Source: Bacteriovoracaceae bacterium (lineage in GTDB: Bacteria; Bdellovibrionota; Bacteriovoracia; Bacteriovoracales; Bacteriovoracaceae). Taken from it: 9,502 bases of DNA. The position numbers and the translations under genes were made by a program. The notes below the pieces were generated by a model that did not search any database, had not been told where the DNA came from, and saw only the letters and a list, made by a program, of their open reading frames with translations. The DNA lies in NCBI GenBank assembly GCA_007116425.1, contig SKIL01000113.1:1-9502 (forward strand), written 5' to 3'. This document shows positions 1 through 7,240 of the stretch, piece after piece (position 1 is the first letter of the stretch; each line of letters starts with the position of its first letter).

Positions 1-278
1 ATCTGCGTTCACTTAACCCTCTCGATGAAGAAACAATTCTAGCATCTGTAAAGAAAACAAATCGTTGCCTAGTTGTTCACGAAGACAAAATCTTCGCCGG
101 CTTCGGTGGAGAGCTAGTGGCCTTGATAAATGAAAAGGCCTTTGAACACTTGGATGCACCAGTCCTTAGAGTTGGCTCCGAGTTTACTCCGGTGGGCTTT
201 AACCGCATTCTTGAAAGAGCTGTTTTGCCAAACACAGATAAGGTTGTTGATGCGGCAAAAAAGATTCTTTCTTTCTAA
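1..278 (+). CDS. 2-oxo acid dehydrogenase E1 component, beta subunit (3' end only)
   Basis: The frame is open from base 3 to a TAA at 276-278, giving the last 91 residues. The opening LRSLNPLDEETI, followed by VVHEDK, GGELVALI, LDAPVLRVG and FTPVGF, is the C-terminal transketolase domain of E1-beta subunits of pyruvate or branched-chain 2-oxo acid dehydrogenase. With E1-alpha this thiamine-diphosphate enzyme decarboxylates the 2-oxo acid and passes the acyl group to the lipoyl E2, in the cytoplasm. The DLRSLNPLD and HEDK style resembles two-subunit E1 enzymes of the branched-chain/pyruvate type; the C-terminal domain alone cannot give the substrate. The N-terminal part, start codon and E1-alpha/E2 partners lie outside the window. 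Its stop is only 2 bp from the stop of the convergent cyclase gene, so any terminator must lie inside that gene or be shared. Confidence 0.9.
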   Translation, partial: LRSLNPLDEETILASVKKTNRCLVVHEDKIFAGFGGELVALINEKAFEHLDAPVLRVGSEFTPVGFNRILERAVLPNTDKVVDAAKKILSF

Positions 279-280
279 TT

Positions 281-2497
281 TTATTTTGATTTATGGGTGT
301 ATACACCGTCCCAGTTCGGCGGCGGTGGCACCTCTAAAAAATCATTGCATGTATCTAGCATTCGCTTAAAACATTTATCTTCAGGAAACTTTTCATGTAG
401 AGGTTTTAGGATCTTAACCGCCTCAGCAAAATTCTTGTCAAGATACATATAGAACGACTTATTGTAGATCTCTATTGAGTCTTCTTCATTCCACAGTCGA
501 TGTGATGGATAAAGGACTTCCCACAATGTCACTGGTTCTTCTTTACCTTTTACTCTCACCTTATCAAGAATTCGAAACTTAAACTCTTTTTGAAGGTCTT
601 CGGGAATGGCATTTTTTGTAAACTCTGTAATATTGATTTCTACGCCATAATACTTACACAGAGATTCTGCTCGAGCTCCTAAGTTCATACTGTCACCTAG
701 GGCCGTATAGGAAAAAATCTTATCAGAGCCCATATTTCCAACTGAGCAGTCACCGGTGTTAAGGCCCATACCATGCTTAAACTCTGGAAAGCCTTGCTCT
801 CTAAAGCCTTCGTTGACGGCCGGAAGTGCTTCCATCATTGCAACTGCTGTTTTGACTCCCCAGTAGGCGTGGTTTTCAATTTCAACGGGAGCTCCCCAAT
901 AAGCGACAATCATATCTCCAATATACTTATCAAGTGTTCCTTTATTTTCAAAAAGGATGTCGGTCATTACCCCCATATACTGGTTTAAGCAGATGGAGAG
1001 TTCTTCAGGGGAGAGCTTTTCTGAAATATTTGTGAAGTCGCGAATATCTGAAAAAAAGACTGTGATGTTTTTTCTCTCTCCTCCAATTTTAACCATGTCC
1101 GGATTAGAGAGCATTTGATCGACAATCGCGGGGGCCACATAGCGTGAGAATGTTCCTCTAATTTCTTTTTTCTCTTTATTGGTTAAGTAAAAATTAAACA
1201 TGGTGATCCATGAATAGCAAGCAATCGGAGAGAGCAGGCCAAAAAAGAGTTTTATTTCATGACCGCTTGGAAGTAAGAAATTGACGTCAATATAGATGGC
1301 CGCAATAACAATAGCAATAACTGTAAAAATATCAAGTAATGGATTCCTTAACATCATAATACTAATCATGAGTAGAGTTGTAATACCCAAAATAAGCCAA
1401 GTATATTTTGCTGAAACTGATGAGGGAACAAAAAAGTCTCCGTCTAAAAGCATTTTTGTCATATTCATATGGTAGAAAACCCCTGGCAACATTGCATCTA
1501 TAGGGGTGTGTCTAAGATCGTAGGCAGCAAAAGCAGTTGAACCGACAAAAACGAGTTGATTTTCAAAAATTTCTCTAAGTTTTTGATCTTCTTGGCTTCC
1601 TGGCTTGGCGGCCAGAATGTCTCCAATCCCAACCACAGGAAAGTTAAATTCTCCACCAAACCATCTTATCTTTGTTTCTCCGTCATAGTTGAGATTTACC
1701 GTTCCTTCTGGAACCTTAAGTTCTGCTTCTCCTCCAGGAATAATTGTGACTTCTGCTACATTGCCGGTAAATGCTTCATAGGCCTTGAGTGAATAAGAGG
1801 GAAAATAATTGCTCTCTGATTGAGTGATAAGAGGATAATGTCTAAAAATTCCATCTGGGTCGGCCCTTGAGGAGATGAAACCTAGCATTGGCTCGGCAAA
1901 CAAGAGTGCTTCAACAGGAAATGTACTGGGGGAAATCCACCTCTGTCTCAAATGTTCATCGGGGGCCCTTACGGAAATAGAATCGAAATAAAGCTCCATA
2001 GGGATTTCGTCGAACCCAAGAGAGCGATAATTCACTAGAGAGTAGGGCAGGATAACATGTCTATTCGGAAGGGACTGAAAAGTGGCGATGGATTCGGCCA
2101 AATAGTCATCTGGAGAGCGACCTCCTTCAATCCTGGCCAATTCAGGTTCAGAGAAGAAGACATCAAAGGCAATAACTTTGGCATTATACTCTGTCATTTT
2201 ATCCATGAAGTCTGCCCAAACGGTTCGAGTCCATGGCCATCTTCCGATTTGGTCAAGGGAGTTATCATCTATCGCTGCAAGAACAAGTCTTTTATCAATT
2301 TCACTACCATCAAGGGTAAGGCCTCGTCTCATTCGAGCGTCAAAAAAACGATCTTCAAAAAACGAAGTATAGGATGTGAAGTTTTCAATAAACTCACTGT
2401 CGTGTAAATCTCTTGCGAGTAGAGCAAAAAAGATACTAATACTGCAAAAAGCGACGATGATTAAAACACCAGTAAACTCAATAATTCGGGTTAGCAA
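281..2497 (-). CDS. CHASE2-domain class III adenylate cyclase
   Basis: This 738-residue inner-membrane protein should make cAMP from ATP in response to a periplasmic signal. One membrane segment (about 9-28) leads into a periplasmic CHASE2 domain (about 40-350) with hallmark stretches IDDNSLDQIGRWPWTR (76-91) and FVGSTA plus TPIDAMLPG. Three membrane segments follow (about 363-383, 387-408, 415-438), then a class III cyclase domain (about 475-650). Metal-binding Asp484 and Asp528, adenine-selecting Lys524 and Thr598, and transition-state Asn605 and Arg609 are all present, so it should be active and ATP-specific. A short TPR-like tail (665-720) ends in PPPPNWDGV, a tail common in this cyclase type. 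The start is TTG at 2497: AAGGA lies 7 nt upstream, directly after the stop of the TPR/barrel gene, and no ATG fits. This spacing implies co-transcription and translational coupling. The sensed signal is unknown. Confidence 0.93.
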   Translation of the reverse strand: MLTRIIEFTGVLIIVAFCSISIFFALLARDLHDSEFIENFTSYTSFFEDRFFDARMRRGLTLDGSEIDKRLVLAAIDDNSLDQIGRWPWTRTVWADFMDKMTEYNAKVIAFDVFFSEPELARIEGGRSPDDYLAESIATFQSLPNRHVILPYSLVNYRSLGFDEIPMELYFDSISVRAPDEHLRQRWISPSTFPVEALLFAEPMLGFISSRADPDGIFRHYPLITQSESNYFPSYSLKAYEAFTGNVAEVTIIPGGEAELKVPEGTVNLNYDGETKIRWFGGEFNFPVVGIGDILAAKPGSQEDQKLREIFENQLVFVGSTAFAAYDLRHTPIDAMLPGVFYHMNMTKMLLDGDFFVPSSVSAKYTWLILGITTLLMISIMMLRNPLLDIFTVIAIVIAAIYIDVNFLLPSGHEIKLFFGLLSPIACYSWITMFNFYLTNKEKKEIRGTFSRYVAPAIVDQMLSNPDMVKIGGERKNITVFFSDIRDFTNISEKLSPEELSICLNQYMGVMTDILFENKGTLDKYIGDMIVAYWGAPVEIENHAYWGVKTAVAMMEALPAVNEGFREQGFPEFKHGMGLNTGDCSVGNMGSDKIFSYTALGDSMNLGARAESLCKYYGVEINITEFTKNAIPEDLQKEFKFRILDKVRVKGKEEPVTLWEVLYPSHRLWNEEDSIEIYNKSFYMYLDKNFAEAVKILKPLHEKFPEDKCFKRMLDTCNDFLEVPPPPNWDGVYTHKSK

Positions 2498-2504
2498 GTT
2501 TAAA

Positions 2505-2512
2505 TCCTTTTA
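2505..2512 (-). promoter_or_regulatory. Ribosome binding site abutting upstream stop; fixes the TTG start of the cyclase
   Basis: On the minus strand the stop TAA (2512-2510) of the TPR/barrel gene runs directly into AAGGA (2509-2505), which sits 7 nt before TTG at 2497. Ribosomes ending the upstream gene would stop on top of this site. This arrangement supports both the TTG start and coupled translation. Confidence 0.7.
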
Positions 2513-4153
2513 AAAAATGTATCGAACTTCAAAAGTTGTAAGATGTTTTGTAAACTCATTTATAGGGTTTTCTGAGCTTACTTTGAGGTATTCATGGGAG
2601 ACTTTCGCTCTCCAATTTCTCCCTATTCTTCGAGTGAGGCTCACTCCTGGAATCAATGTCGTATCCGCACTGTTTTTCGATGGGTCATTATAGTTATCAG
2701 TGGAAATATAAGTTAGGTTGAGACCAAGGGTGAGTTGGGGGGCAATATCAGGAATCAGATAATCCGTTCTTAGGGTCAAGGTATCGGATGAAGCGATTTC
2801 TCTCTCGCTCCTGATCTGATCAAGGTTAATTAGACCAATTAAAATATGGTTTCTCGGAAGGATAACAACTTGATCGAGTGAGTATGAACTAGAGTCAAAG
2901 TCGAGTTGGGGATCATGGGCGCGGTAGCTTCGTGTTTTAAATCGAATAGTGGTCTCTCCAAAAGAAAAGAAATTAAATCTTTCTCCAAATGTAAAAGTAT
3001 TTGAGCGAGAAAAGAGTTTACGATTTTTATTTGCATCTCTATCTCTAGCAATATAGTCATTTTCCCAGTCTAAAATAAAACTTGCTGGGCGATTAAAAAG
3101 AGTGTGTTCAGTTCTGGTTTTTATCATTGGACGTATTGTATAGCTGTCATTTCGATAGATATCAGAGTTTTTTCTGTCCGCATGATTGGTTGTAGAAATT
3201 CTTAATTGAGGTGTAATGATAAAGCGCTGATTGTAAACAAAACTTTTATTAGCTAGTACCTCGGTATAGAAGATATAACTATTCGATTCCGAGGCCTCGG
3301 TTGTGGGAAGGTCATTTGAAAAGGTGATATTACTATCATGAGTTAAACGCTGAGTGAGATCTATTTGCCATCTTTGCAAGGGAAGTTGTCTTCCATTTAT
3401 CATAATGTTTGGATCGAGACGAAACTCACGTTTAATCTCTGCAACTCTGACTTGTATGTCTTGTCCAACTCTAGAGTTTGAGTCTAATTCTCTTGCAATC
3501 TCATACTGAGGTAAAACTTTATCTCTCACTATATCGCGTGGACGCTCAGTCATTCTGGCCATTGAGAGAAGGGATTCGGCCCTTTGAAAATGGGCAATTT
3601 GAACGAGGGCGGCCGGTGATTCTGGGTGATTGATTAAGGTTGTAAAATAGTCTCTCGCATCTCGATGTTCGTCTAGGATTTGGGAGATATGTCCTAAGTA
3701 GTACAGTGATTGAGCAGGCATATAATTCTGTTGATAAGATGCTCTGAAAAAATTCATCGCCCGGTTTAACTCATTCATAGCATAGAATGCTTGTCCGACT
3801 TCGTAATTAATGTCTCTGGCACGACTTCCAAGCTGACTTGCTTGACGAAAAGATTGTACTGCTTCTGTGTACATGTCGAGTCGGTTATAGCATAGACCGA
3901 GTAGGTAATACCTTAAAGCATTTGTGCTTTCTCTTCCTTCAAGAGACTGGAGAATTTGAATTGTTTGTCGATAACGTCTATCACGATAGGCCCTCATGGC
4001 CTGATTTAAAATTTCTTGGTTTTGATCAGACATTTGAACATCTAAAGCTCTTCGGTCGTAGTCCCTTTCGTCAGATGAGTTTTGAGCAAAGCTTGTTTGA
4101 GTAAGAACTATAAGTATGACCAAAGTTGTAGATTGAATAAAGCTTTTGTACAT
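2510..4153 (-). CDS. TPR-repeat outer membrane beta-barrel protein
   Basis: This 547-residue protein has a signal peptide (about 1-23, cleavage likely after SFA) and an alpha-helical TPR-like region (about 45-200, for example YYLLGLCYNRLDMYTEAVQS and YYLGHISQILDEHRDARDYF). A strand-rich C-terminal half (about 255-547) ends in VRYIF; a terminal Phe is typical of outer-membrane barrels. THDSNITF at 271-278 resembles the DSN motif often seen where TPR segments join a barrel in this general class. The likely location is the outer membrane, with the TPR part in the periplasm as a protein-binding platform. ATG at 4153 has AGGAAA about 8 nt upstream. It lies directly before the cyclase gene (12 bp gap), suggesting it scaffolds or reports to the CHASE2 sensor; that role is inference. 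No specific family name can be assigned safely. Confidence 0.82.
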   Translation of the reverse strand: MYKSFIQSTTLVILIVLTQTSFAQNSSDERDYDRRALDVQMSDQNQEILNQAMRAYRDRRYRQTIQILQSLEGRESTNALRYYLLGLCYNRLDMYTEAVQSFRQASQLGSRARDINYEVGQAFYAMNELNRAMNFFRASYQQNYMPAQSLYYLGHISQILDEHRDARDYFTTLINHPESPAALVQIAHFQRAESLLSMARMTERPRDIVRDKVLPQYEIARELDSNSRVGQDIQVRVAEIKREFRLDPNIMINGRQLPLQRWQIDLTQRLTHDSNITFSNDLPTTEASESNSYIFYTEVLANKSFVYNQRFIITPQLRISTTNHADRKNSDIYRNDSYTIRPMIKTRTEHTLFNRPASFILDWENDYIARDRDANKNRKLFSRSNTFTFGERFNFFSFGETTIRFKTRSYRAHDPQLDFDSSSYSLDQVVILPRNHILIGLINLDQIRSEREIASSDTLTLRTDYLIPDIAPQLTLGLNLTYISTDNYNDPSKNSADTTLIPGVSLTRRIGRNWRAKVSHEYLKVSSENPINEFTKHLTTFEVRYIF

Positions 4154-4172
4154 AAAGTCTTTTCCTATAAAT

Positions 4173-4188
4173 TAAGGCCCGGGCCTTA
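4173..4188. repeat. Perfect 16-bp palindrome in the leader of the TPR/barrel gene
   Basis: TAAGGCCCGGGCCTTA is fully self-complementary and lies about 20 bp before the ATG at 4153, just upstream of its ribosome binding site. It is very GC-rich inside an AT-rich intergenic region. It could be an operator for a dimeric regulator, or form a 6-bp stem with a CCGG tetraloop in the mRNA. No protein can be assigned to it. Confidence 0.6.
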
Positions 4189-4242
4189 CGGATAAAGTAT
4201 TAGATTTTTATAAATTTGTTTGCATTTTAATTATCTGAGAGA

Positions 4243-4259
4243 ATTGAAAGATATTCAAT
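4243..4259. repeat. Short inverted repeat upstream of the TPR/barrel gene
   Basis: ATTGAA and TTCAAT flank a 5-bp spacer about 90 bp upstream of the ATG at 4153. The surrounding gap (4154-4335) holds no gene, and I could not find a well-spaced sigma-70 promoter in it. TTGTCA (minus strand, 4273-4268) is the best -35-like hexamer, but no good -10 sits 16-18 bp downstream. The repeat could be an operator or chance in AT-rich DNA. Confidence 0.25.
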
Positions 4260-4305
4260 CCTAAGTCTGACAATTATTAAAATAAAATTTGTGATAGAAT
4301 AAATG

Positions 4306-4330
4306 AAGCCCGAGTTTAGATCTCGGGCTT
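4306..4330 (-). terminator. Rho-independent-type hairpin after the FecR-domain gene
   Basis: AAGCCCGAG and CTCGGGCTT form a perfect 9-bp stem around a 7-nt loop, 5 nt after the stop of the FecR-domain gene. On the minus strand it is followed by the T-rich TTCATTTATTCT; on the plus strand it is followed by TGTTTTT, so the element may work in both directions. It would end or weaken transcription between the FecR-domain gene and the TPR/barrel-cyclase pair. Confidence 0.75.
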
Positions 4331-4335
4331 TGTTT

Positions 4336-5571
4336 TTAATTTCTTTCTAAAATGAATTGAACTCTAGTTCTTGACTCTTGTACGGTTTCTTCAATTTGAT
4401 CGCGAATATAATCATCTTGCTCGCGCCTTGTGTCTTCTATTTGTTGAGTAATCTCATCCATGGCAATTTGGTTTGTTGTCGAATCGTCAGATTGAAGTGT
4501 TGTCGATGATGTATTGGTTGATGTGGACGTATCAGTTGCCAATATATTGTCGCTGGCCGGAGCTCTTTCAGTATCTTCTTCCCCAAGATTGCTAGCAATA
4601 TCTTCTGACTCGCTTGTAAACATTTGCTCGTCCATTCCAGGAGGAATTCTTGCACTTCCTCCACTTCCTGACTCCTCCGAGCTTTCATCGTCTTGATCGC
4701 CCGAGTCGCTCACTAGATCCTCTGTGGCCACTTCAGATTCTGCCTCGTCTTCTTCTTGAGCTGTATCGGCCATGGCCTCCATCTCTTCTGCCTGCTCGCC
4801 ACTAGAAAGTTCTTCTTCATCCATGCTTAAGCTGGGGTCGGACAAAATTCTTTCCATTTGCTGTGGAGGAACTGGTCGTGGCGCAGAGGCATTTGAGTTT
4901 TGCCTTACACTTGACGCCTGACCTTGAGTGACTCGTACGGCCGCGGTTGAGTTTAATTGAGCATCAAGGGCCCTCGGGTTGTTTGATTGGGGTGCCCCTT
5001 CAGGTAAATTGACCATAGCAACCGAGCCTTGAAAGGTGACTAGATTTGTCGAGTTCTGATTTGGACTATGTTCAACTAAGAAGTCTGTTCCTCTTACACC
5101 CATAGCAGCGTTTCGAGTTTTAATAAAGAGCTTAGAATCTTCGCTTTCTTCTTCAGTATCAAGATAATTGCGAGTCACTTTAGATCTGATTCGCCCTCTA
5201 ACGAGATTAATCATTCCTGGATCATCTTGGTTAAACTGTTCGATCATCATTTCTGAGTTCGGGGCCACGTTCATCTGTGAGCGGTCTGAGAATAAGAGTT
5301 TGGCAAAACTACGATTTGCCGTGATCACACTGGCCCCTTCTGGTAGCCATGAGCCTTCTTCTAGCCCAAAGGTCTCACCATTTTCAAGTTTAACTTGGAC
5401 GTCACCTCTAACCGTGATGGCCTTGGCAACCTCTTGTCCTTCAGAAGCAATAAGCTTTGTAGGTAGTATGATAAAAGTTGCGGATAAAAGAAATAAAACT
5501 GCAAAAAACAATTTTTCTATATCAATTGTTTTTTTTAACTCGAGGACGATTTCGCTTTGGTACAGTCTCAT
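4336..5571 (-). CDS. Exported FecR-domain protein with acidic low-complexity tail
   Basis: This 411-residue protein has a membrane/signal segment (about 20-42, possible cleavage near LIASEG) after a rather long N-terminus, then a FecR domain (about 48-190). The domain shows VRGDVQV, GSWLPEGASVITANRSFAKL (70-89), INLVRGRIRS and KTRNAAMGVRGTDFLV. Residues 245-340 are rich in Asp, Glu and Ser, then Thr/Ser-rich to about 365; 370-408 look like a charged helix. Unlike classical FecR there is no cytoplasmic anti-sigma tail before the membrane segment, so it is not a simple iron-citrate regulator; stand-alone exported FecR domains are known but poorly understood. Location is probably periplasm, possibly membrane-anchored. 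ATG at 5571 has GAGAG about 7 nt upstream. It has its own promoter and terminator, but lies directly upstream of the TPR/barrel and CHASE2 cyclase genes. Confidence 0.85.
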   Translation of the reverse strand: MRLYQSEIVLELKKTIDIEKLFFAVLFLLSATFIILPTKLIASEGQEVAKAITVRGDVQVKLENGETFGLEEGSWLPEGASVITANRSFAKLLFSDRSQMNVAPNSEMMIEQFNQDDPGMINLVRGRIRSKVTRNYLDTEEESEDSKLFIKTRNAAMGVRGTDFLVEHSPNQNSTNLVTFQGSVAMVNLPEGAPQSNNPRALDAQLNSTAAVRVTQGQASSVRQNSNASAPRPVPPQQMERILSDPSLSMDEEELSSGEQAEEMEAMADTAQEEDEAESEVATEDLVSDSGDQDDESSEESGSGGSARIPPGMDEQMFTSESEDIASNLGEEDTERAPASDNILATDTSTSTNTSSTTLQSDDSTTNQIAMDEITQQIEDTRREQDDYIRDQIEETVQESRTRVQFILERN

Positions 5572-5626
5572 AATTAAGCTCTCTTAAGCTAAATGTTTTA
5601 TTAAAGTTCACCAGTTCTTATCGTTA

Positions 5627-5653
5627 ATTATAGAGAGTTTCTTTAGTTGCGAA
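5627..5653 (-). promoter_or_regulatory. Candidate promoter of the FecR-domain gene
   Basis: The minus strand has a consensus TATAAT (5632-5627) about 55 bp before the ATG at 5571. The best -35-like hexamer is TTCGCA (5653-5648) with a 15-bp spacer, shorter than usual. The -10 match is strong and the -35 weak. The rest of the 169-bp gap (5572-5740) shows no gene and no clear terminator for the gene ending at 5741. Confidence 0.4.
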
Positions 5654-5740
5654 CTAATTCATTGAAATTAGGATAAGCTCTAAAATAGGTCGTTTTGAAT
5701 TGTCTCAAAGAAATGGCAGCTTTAGGGTAAGGGCTTGAAT

Positions 5741-6448
5741 TTAAAAGAGGGTCACACCTATTGAGAGGTATATTTTGATATTTCTCATATGATTTACAGC
5801 GTCTGTTTTGCTCAGTATTTCAGTTTTTCTAAAATTACTTGTATCAATTAAAGATACGTTTCGTGACTCAGTGTAAATACCTGCAATTTCTATGAATAAA
5901 GGGTATTTTCTTTCTTCTGTGCGGAGTTGTTCAAGGCCTAATTGTAGGATACCGCCCCGAGACTCGTAGTTTACTTTGTGGTTATTTAGATCAATGGGGG
6001 CCAATTCTTGAATTGAACCGCCCAGGTTATATGTCCGGTGAGACCAGACAACTCCTAGGCCAAGGTAGGGATGAAAAGTACTTTCAAGTCTAATATTTGG
6101 AAAGTATTTTAGGGTTGGAGTAATCGCAATTTTACGATATCGGCCTTTTGTTTCTTTAAATATTGAATCATGGGCCTCAAAGTGCATTGACTTATACCGA
6201 CCTAGAGTTACGTATGAGCTAGCGGCCAACTCCCATCTCTTTTTCTGGTAAGCGATTTGAGTTGTAAATAGAGGATTGGGACTAATATGGGTTTGGTTTG
6301 TTTTGTCCCTCAGTTGTGTTGCCCCAATTCCACCTCCAACTTTCATGGCAAAACCTGAGCGCTCAGTTAGTGAAGTTGCCATGCCTGCATGAATATGAAG
6401 GCCAAATAGGCAGATCGTGAGGGAAATTTTAATGATTATATTTTTCAT
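5741..6448 (-). CDS. Small outer membrane beta-barrel protein, unknown role
   Basis: This 235-residue protein has a signal peptide (about 1-24, MKNIIIKISL... then HAGMA) and a strand-rich mature part with alternating polar and hydrophobic residues, for example FAMKVGGGIGATQL (33-46), FHPYLGLGVVWSHRTY (125-140) and IKIYLSIGVTLF at the end. The terminal Phe and Gly/aromatic strands fit a small eight-stranded-type outer-membrane barrel. I do not recognise a named family. ATG at 6448 lies 17 bp after the stop of the DUF3943-like gene, so the two are probably one operon. Its ribosome binding site is weak (purine-rich GAAAGAAA close to the start, GAGAAG further up). A lipid- or surface-related role would be a guess. 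Confidence 0.75.
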   Translation of the reverse strand: MKNIIIKISLTICLFGLHIHAGMATSLTERSGFAMKVGGGIGATQLRDKTNQTHISPNPLFTTQIAYQKKRWELAASSYVTLGRYKSMHFEAHDSIFKETKGRYRKIAITPTLKYFPNIRLESTFHPYLGLGVVWSHRTYNLGGSIQELAPIDLNNHKVNYESRGGILQLGLEQLRTEERKYPLFIEIAGIYTESRNVSLIDTSNFRKTEILSKTDAVNHMRNIKIYLSIGVTLF

Positions 6449-6465
6449 TTTCTTTCTTTATCTTC

Positions 6466-7158
6466 TCAGTATTCAAATATTAAAAAGGCCGAAACTCTTT
6501 CTTGTCCTGGTCTATGATCCACGTCGGGAATAAAGTGAACCTTGCCATTGTAAAACCAAAAGAGAGTTGAGGGGTTAATCAAGTGTCCAAAAAACTTGGC
6601 CACAGGTGTTCCTCTGTTTAAGAGGTGCATACTTAAATTTTCAAGGCCATAACCTAGAATGGGTCCCCAGACAGAGGTGACATAATTATCTTCAAAACTG
6701 GCAGGTTCCGTATAAGTTTCCACTGTAAATTCCCAAAGCGCCTGGGAGATAAAAGTAAGGCCCACGGAATTCCACCTTGTATGGCCATGGGCGCGATAAA
6801 AGAGGTAGAGCTGAGAGCCGGAAATTGGATGCATCATCCAGTTCCAAAATGGTTCGTCTTTATCCCAAACAAGTCGTCCAAAATTATCCTTATATGCGCT
6901 CCATTTTCCTTCTTCAAAAAATGTCGTTGGTTGAGTAATGGGGTAGATCGCCCAAGAGAGGGCATATATACCTGCCACTTGTAGAGTGACGGCCCCGAGT
7001 GAGTGCTTTCTTTCTCGGTATCCGTAGAATACATGTTCTCGTTCTTGTGGTTGAGTGTGATCGTACTCAAACTCTGGAATTTCGCTAGTATAGCAAAATG
7101 GTGAATAAAAAGATATTACCAGGAAAAAGCTGGCAATATACCTGTTGATATAATTCAT
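6466..7158 (-). CDS. DUF3943-like exported protein
   Basis: Starting at ATG 7158 this is 230 residues with a signal peptide (MNYINRYIASFFLVISFYS, cleavage near residue 24-26). The central region, about 105-180, matches my memory of the DUF3943 pattern: N-x3-HP-x2-G-x2-LYLFYR (106-122), then SQALWEFTVE (138-147), a following EPASFEDNYVTS and a glycine-rich GPILGYGLE. The frame is open upstream to a TTG at 7191, but that would put FKVKK ahead of a poor signal peptide and has no well-spaced ribosome binding site, so ATG 7158 is preferred, although its own site is also weak. The family has no established function; members are predicted to be in the envelope. It is the first gene of a likely two-gene operon with the small barrel protein. 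Confidence 0.7.
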   Translation of the reverse strand: MNYINRYIASFFLVISFYSPFCYTSEIPEFEYDHTQPQEREHVFYGYRERKHSLGAVTLQVAGIYALSWAIYPITQPTTFFEEGKWSAYKDNFGRLVWDKDEPFWNWMMHPISGSQLYLFYRAHGHTRWNSVGLTFISQALWEFTVETYTEPASFEDNYVTSVWGPILGYGLENLSMHLLNRGTPVAKFFGHLINPSTLFWFYNGKVHFIPDVDHRPGQERVSAFLIFEY

Positions 7159-7197
7159 TTTTTTAACTTTGAAATCAGTTGTAATAATCAAGCTTCT

Positions 7198-7224
7198 TTT
7201 CTATTGTTCAAAGGCGCTTGTCAA
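7198..7224 (-). promoter_or_regulatory. Candidate promoter of the DUF3943/beta-barrel operon
   Basis: The minus strand has a perfect TTGACA (7224-7219), then TAGAAA (7203-7198) after a 15-bp spacer, about 40 bp before the ATG at 7158. The spacer is short and the -10 imperfect. It lies in the intergenic region shared with divergent hemF. Confidence 0.35.
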
Positions 7225-7240
7225 TGGGGATTGAAAAATC

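Noticed and set aside
2057..2407. 116-codon plus-strand open frame
   Set aside because: It lies wholly antisense to the well-supported CHASE2 domain of the cyclase, and its product has no recognisable features.
4289..4300. TGTGA half-site upstream of the TPR/barrel gene as a CRP site
   Set aside because: There is no matching TCACA half at the right distance.
5325..5345. GTGATCAC as a CRP/cAMP operator
   Set aside because: It has no 6-bp spacer between half-sites and sits inside the FecR coding region.
5168..5587. 139-codon plus-strand open frame
   Set aside because: Antisense to the conserved FecR domain; no ribosome binding site or family likeness.
5701..5740. Terminator after the small barrel gene
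   Set aside because: Only a very short imperfect stem could be drawn, with no T-run.
7159..7191. TTG at 7191 as start of the DUF3943-like gene
   Set aside because: It would add 11 residues ahead of a good signal peptide and has no well-spaced ribosome binding site; a promoter-like element may also overlap it.
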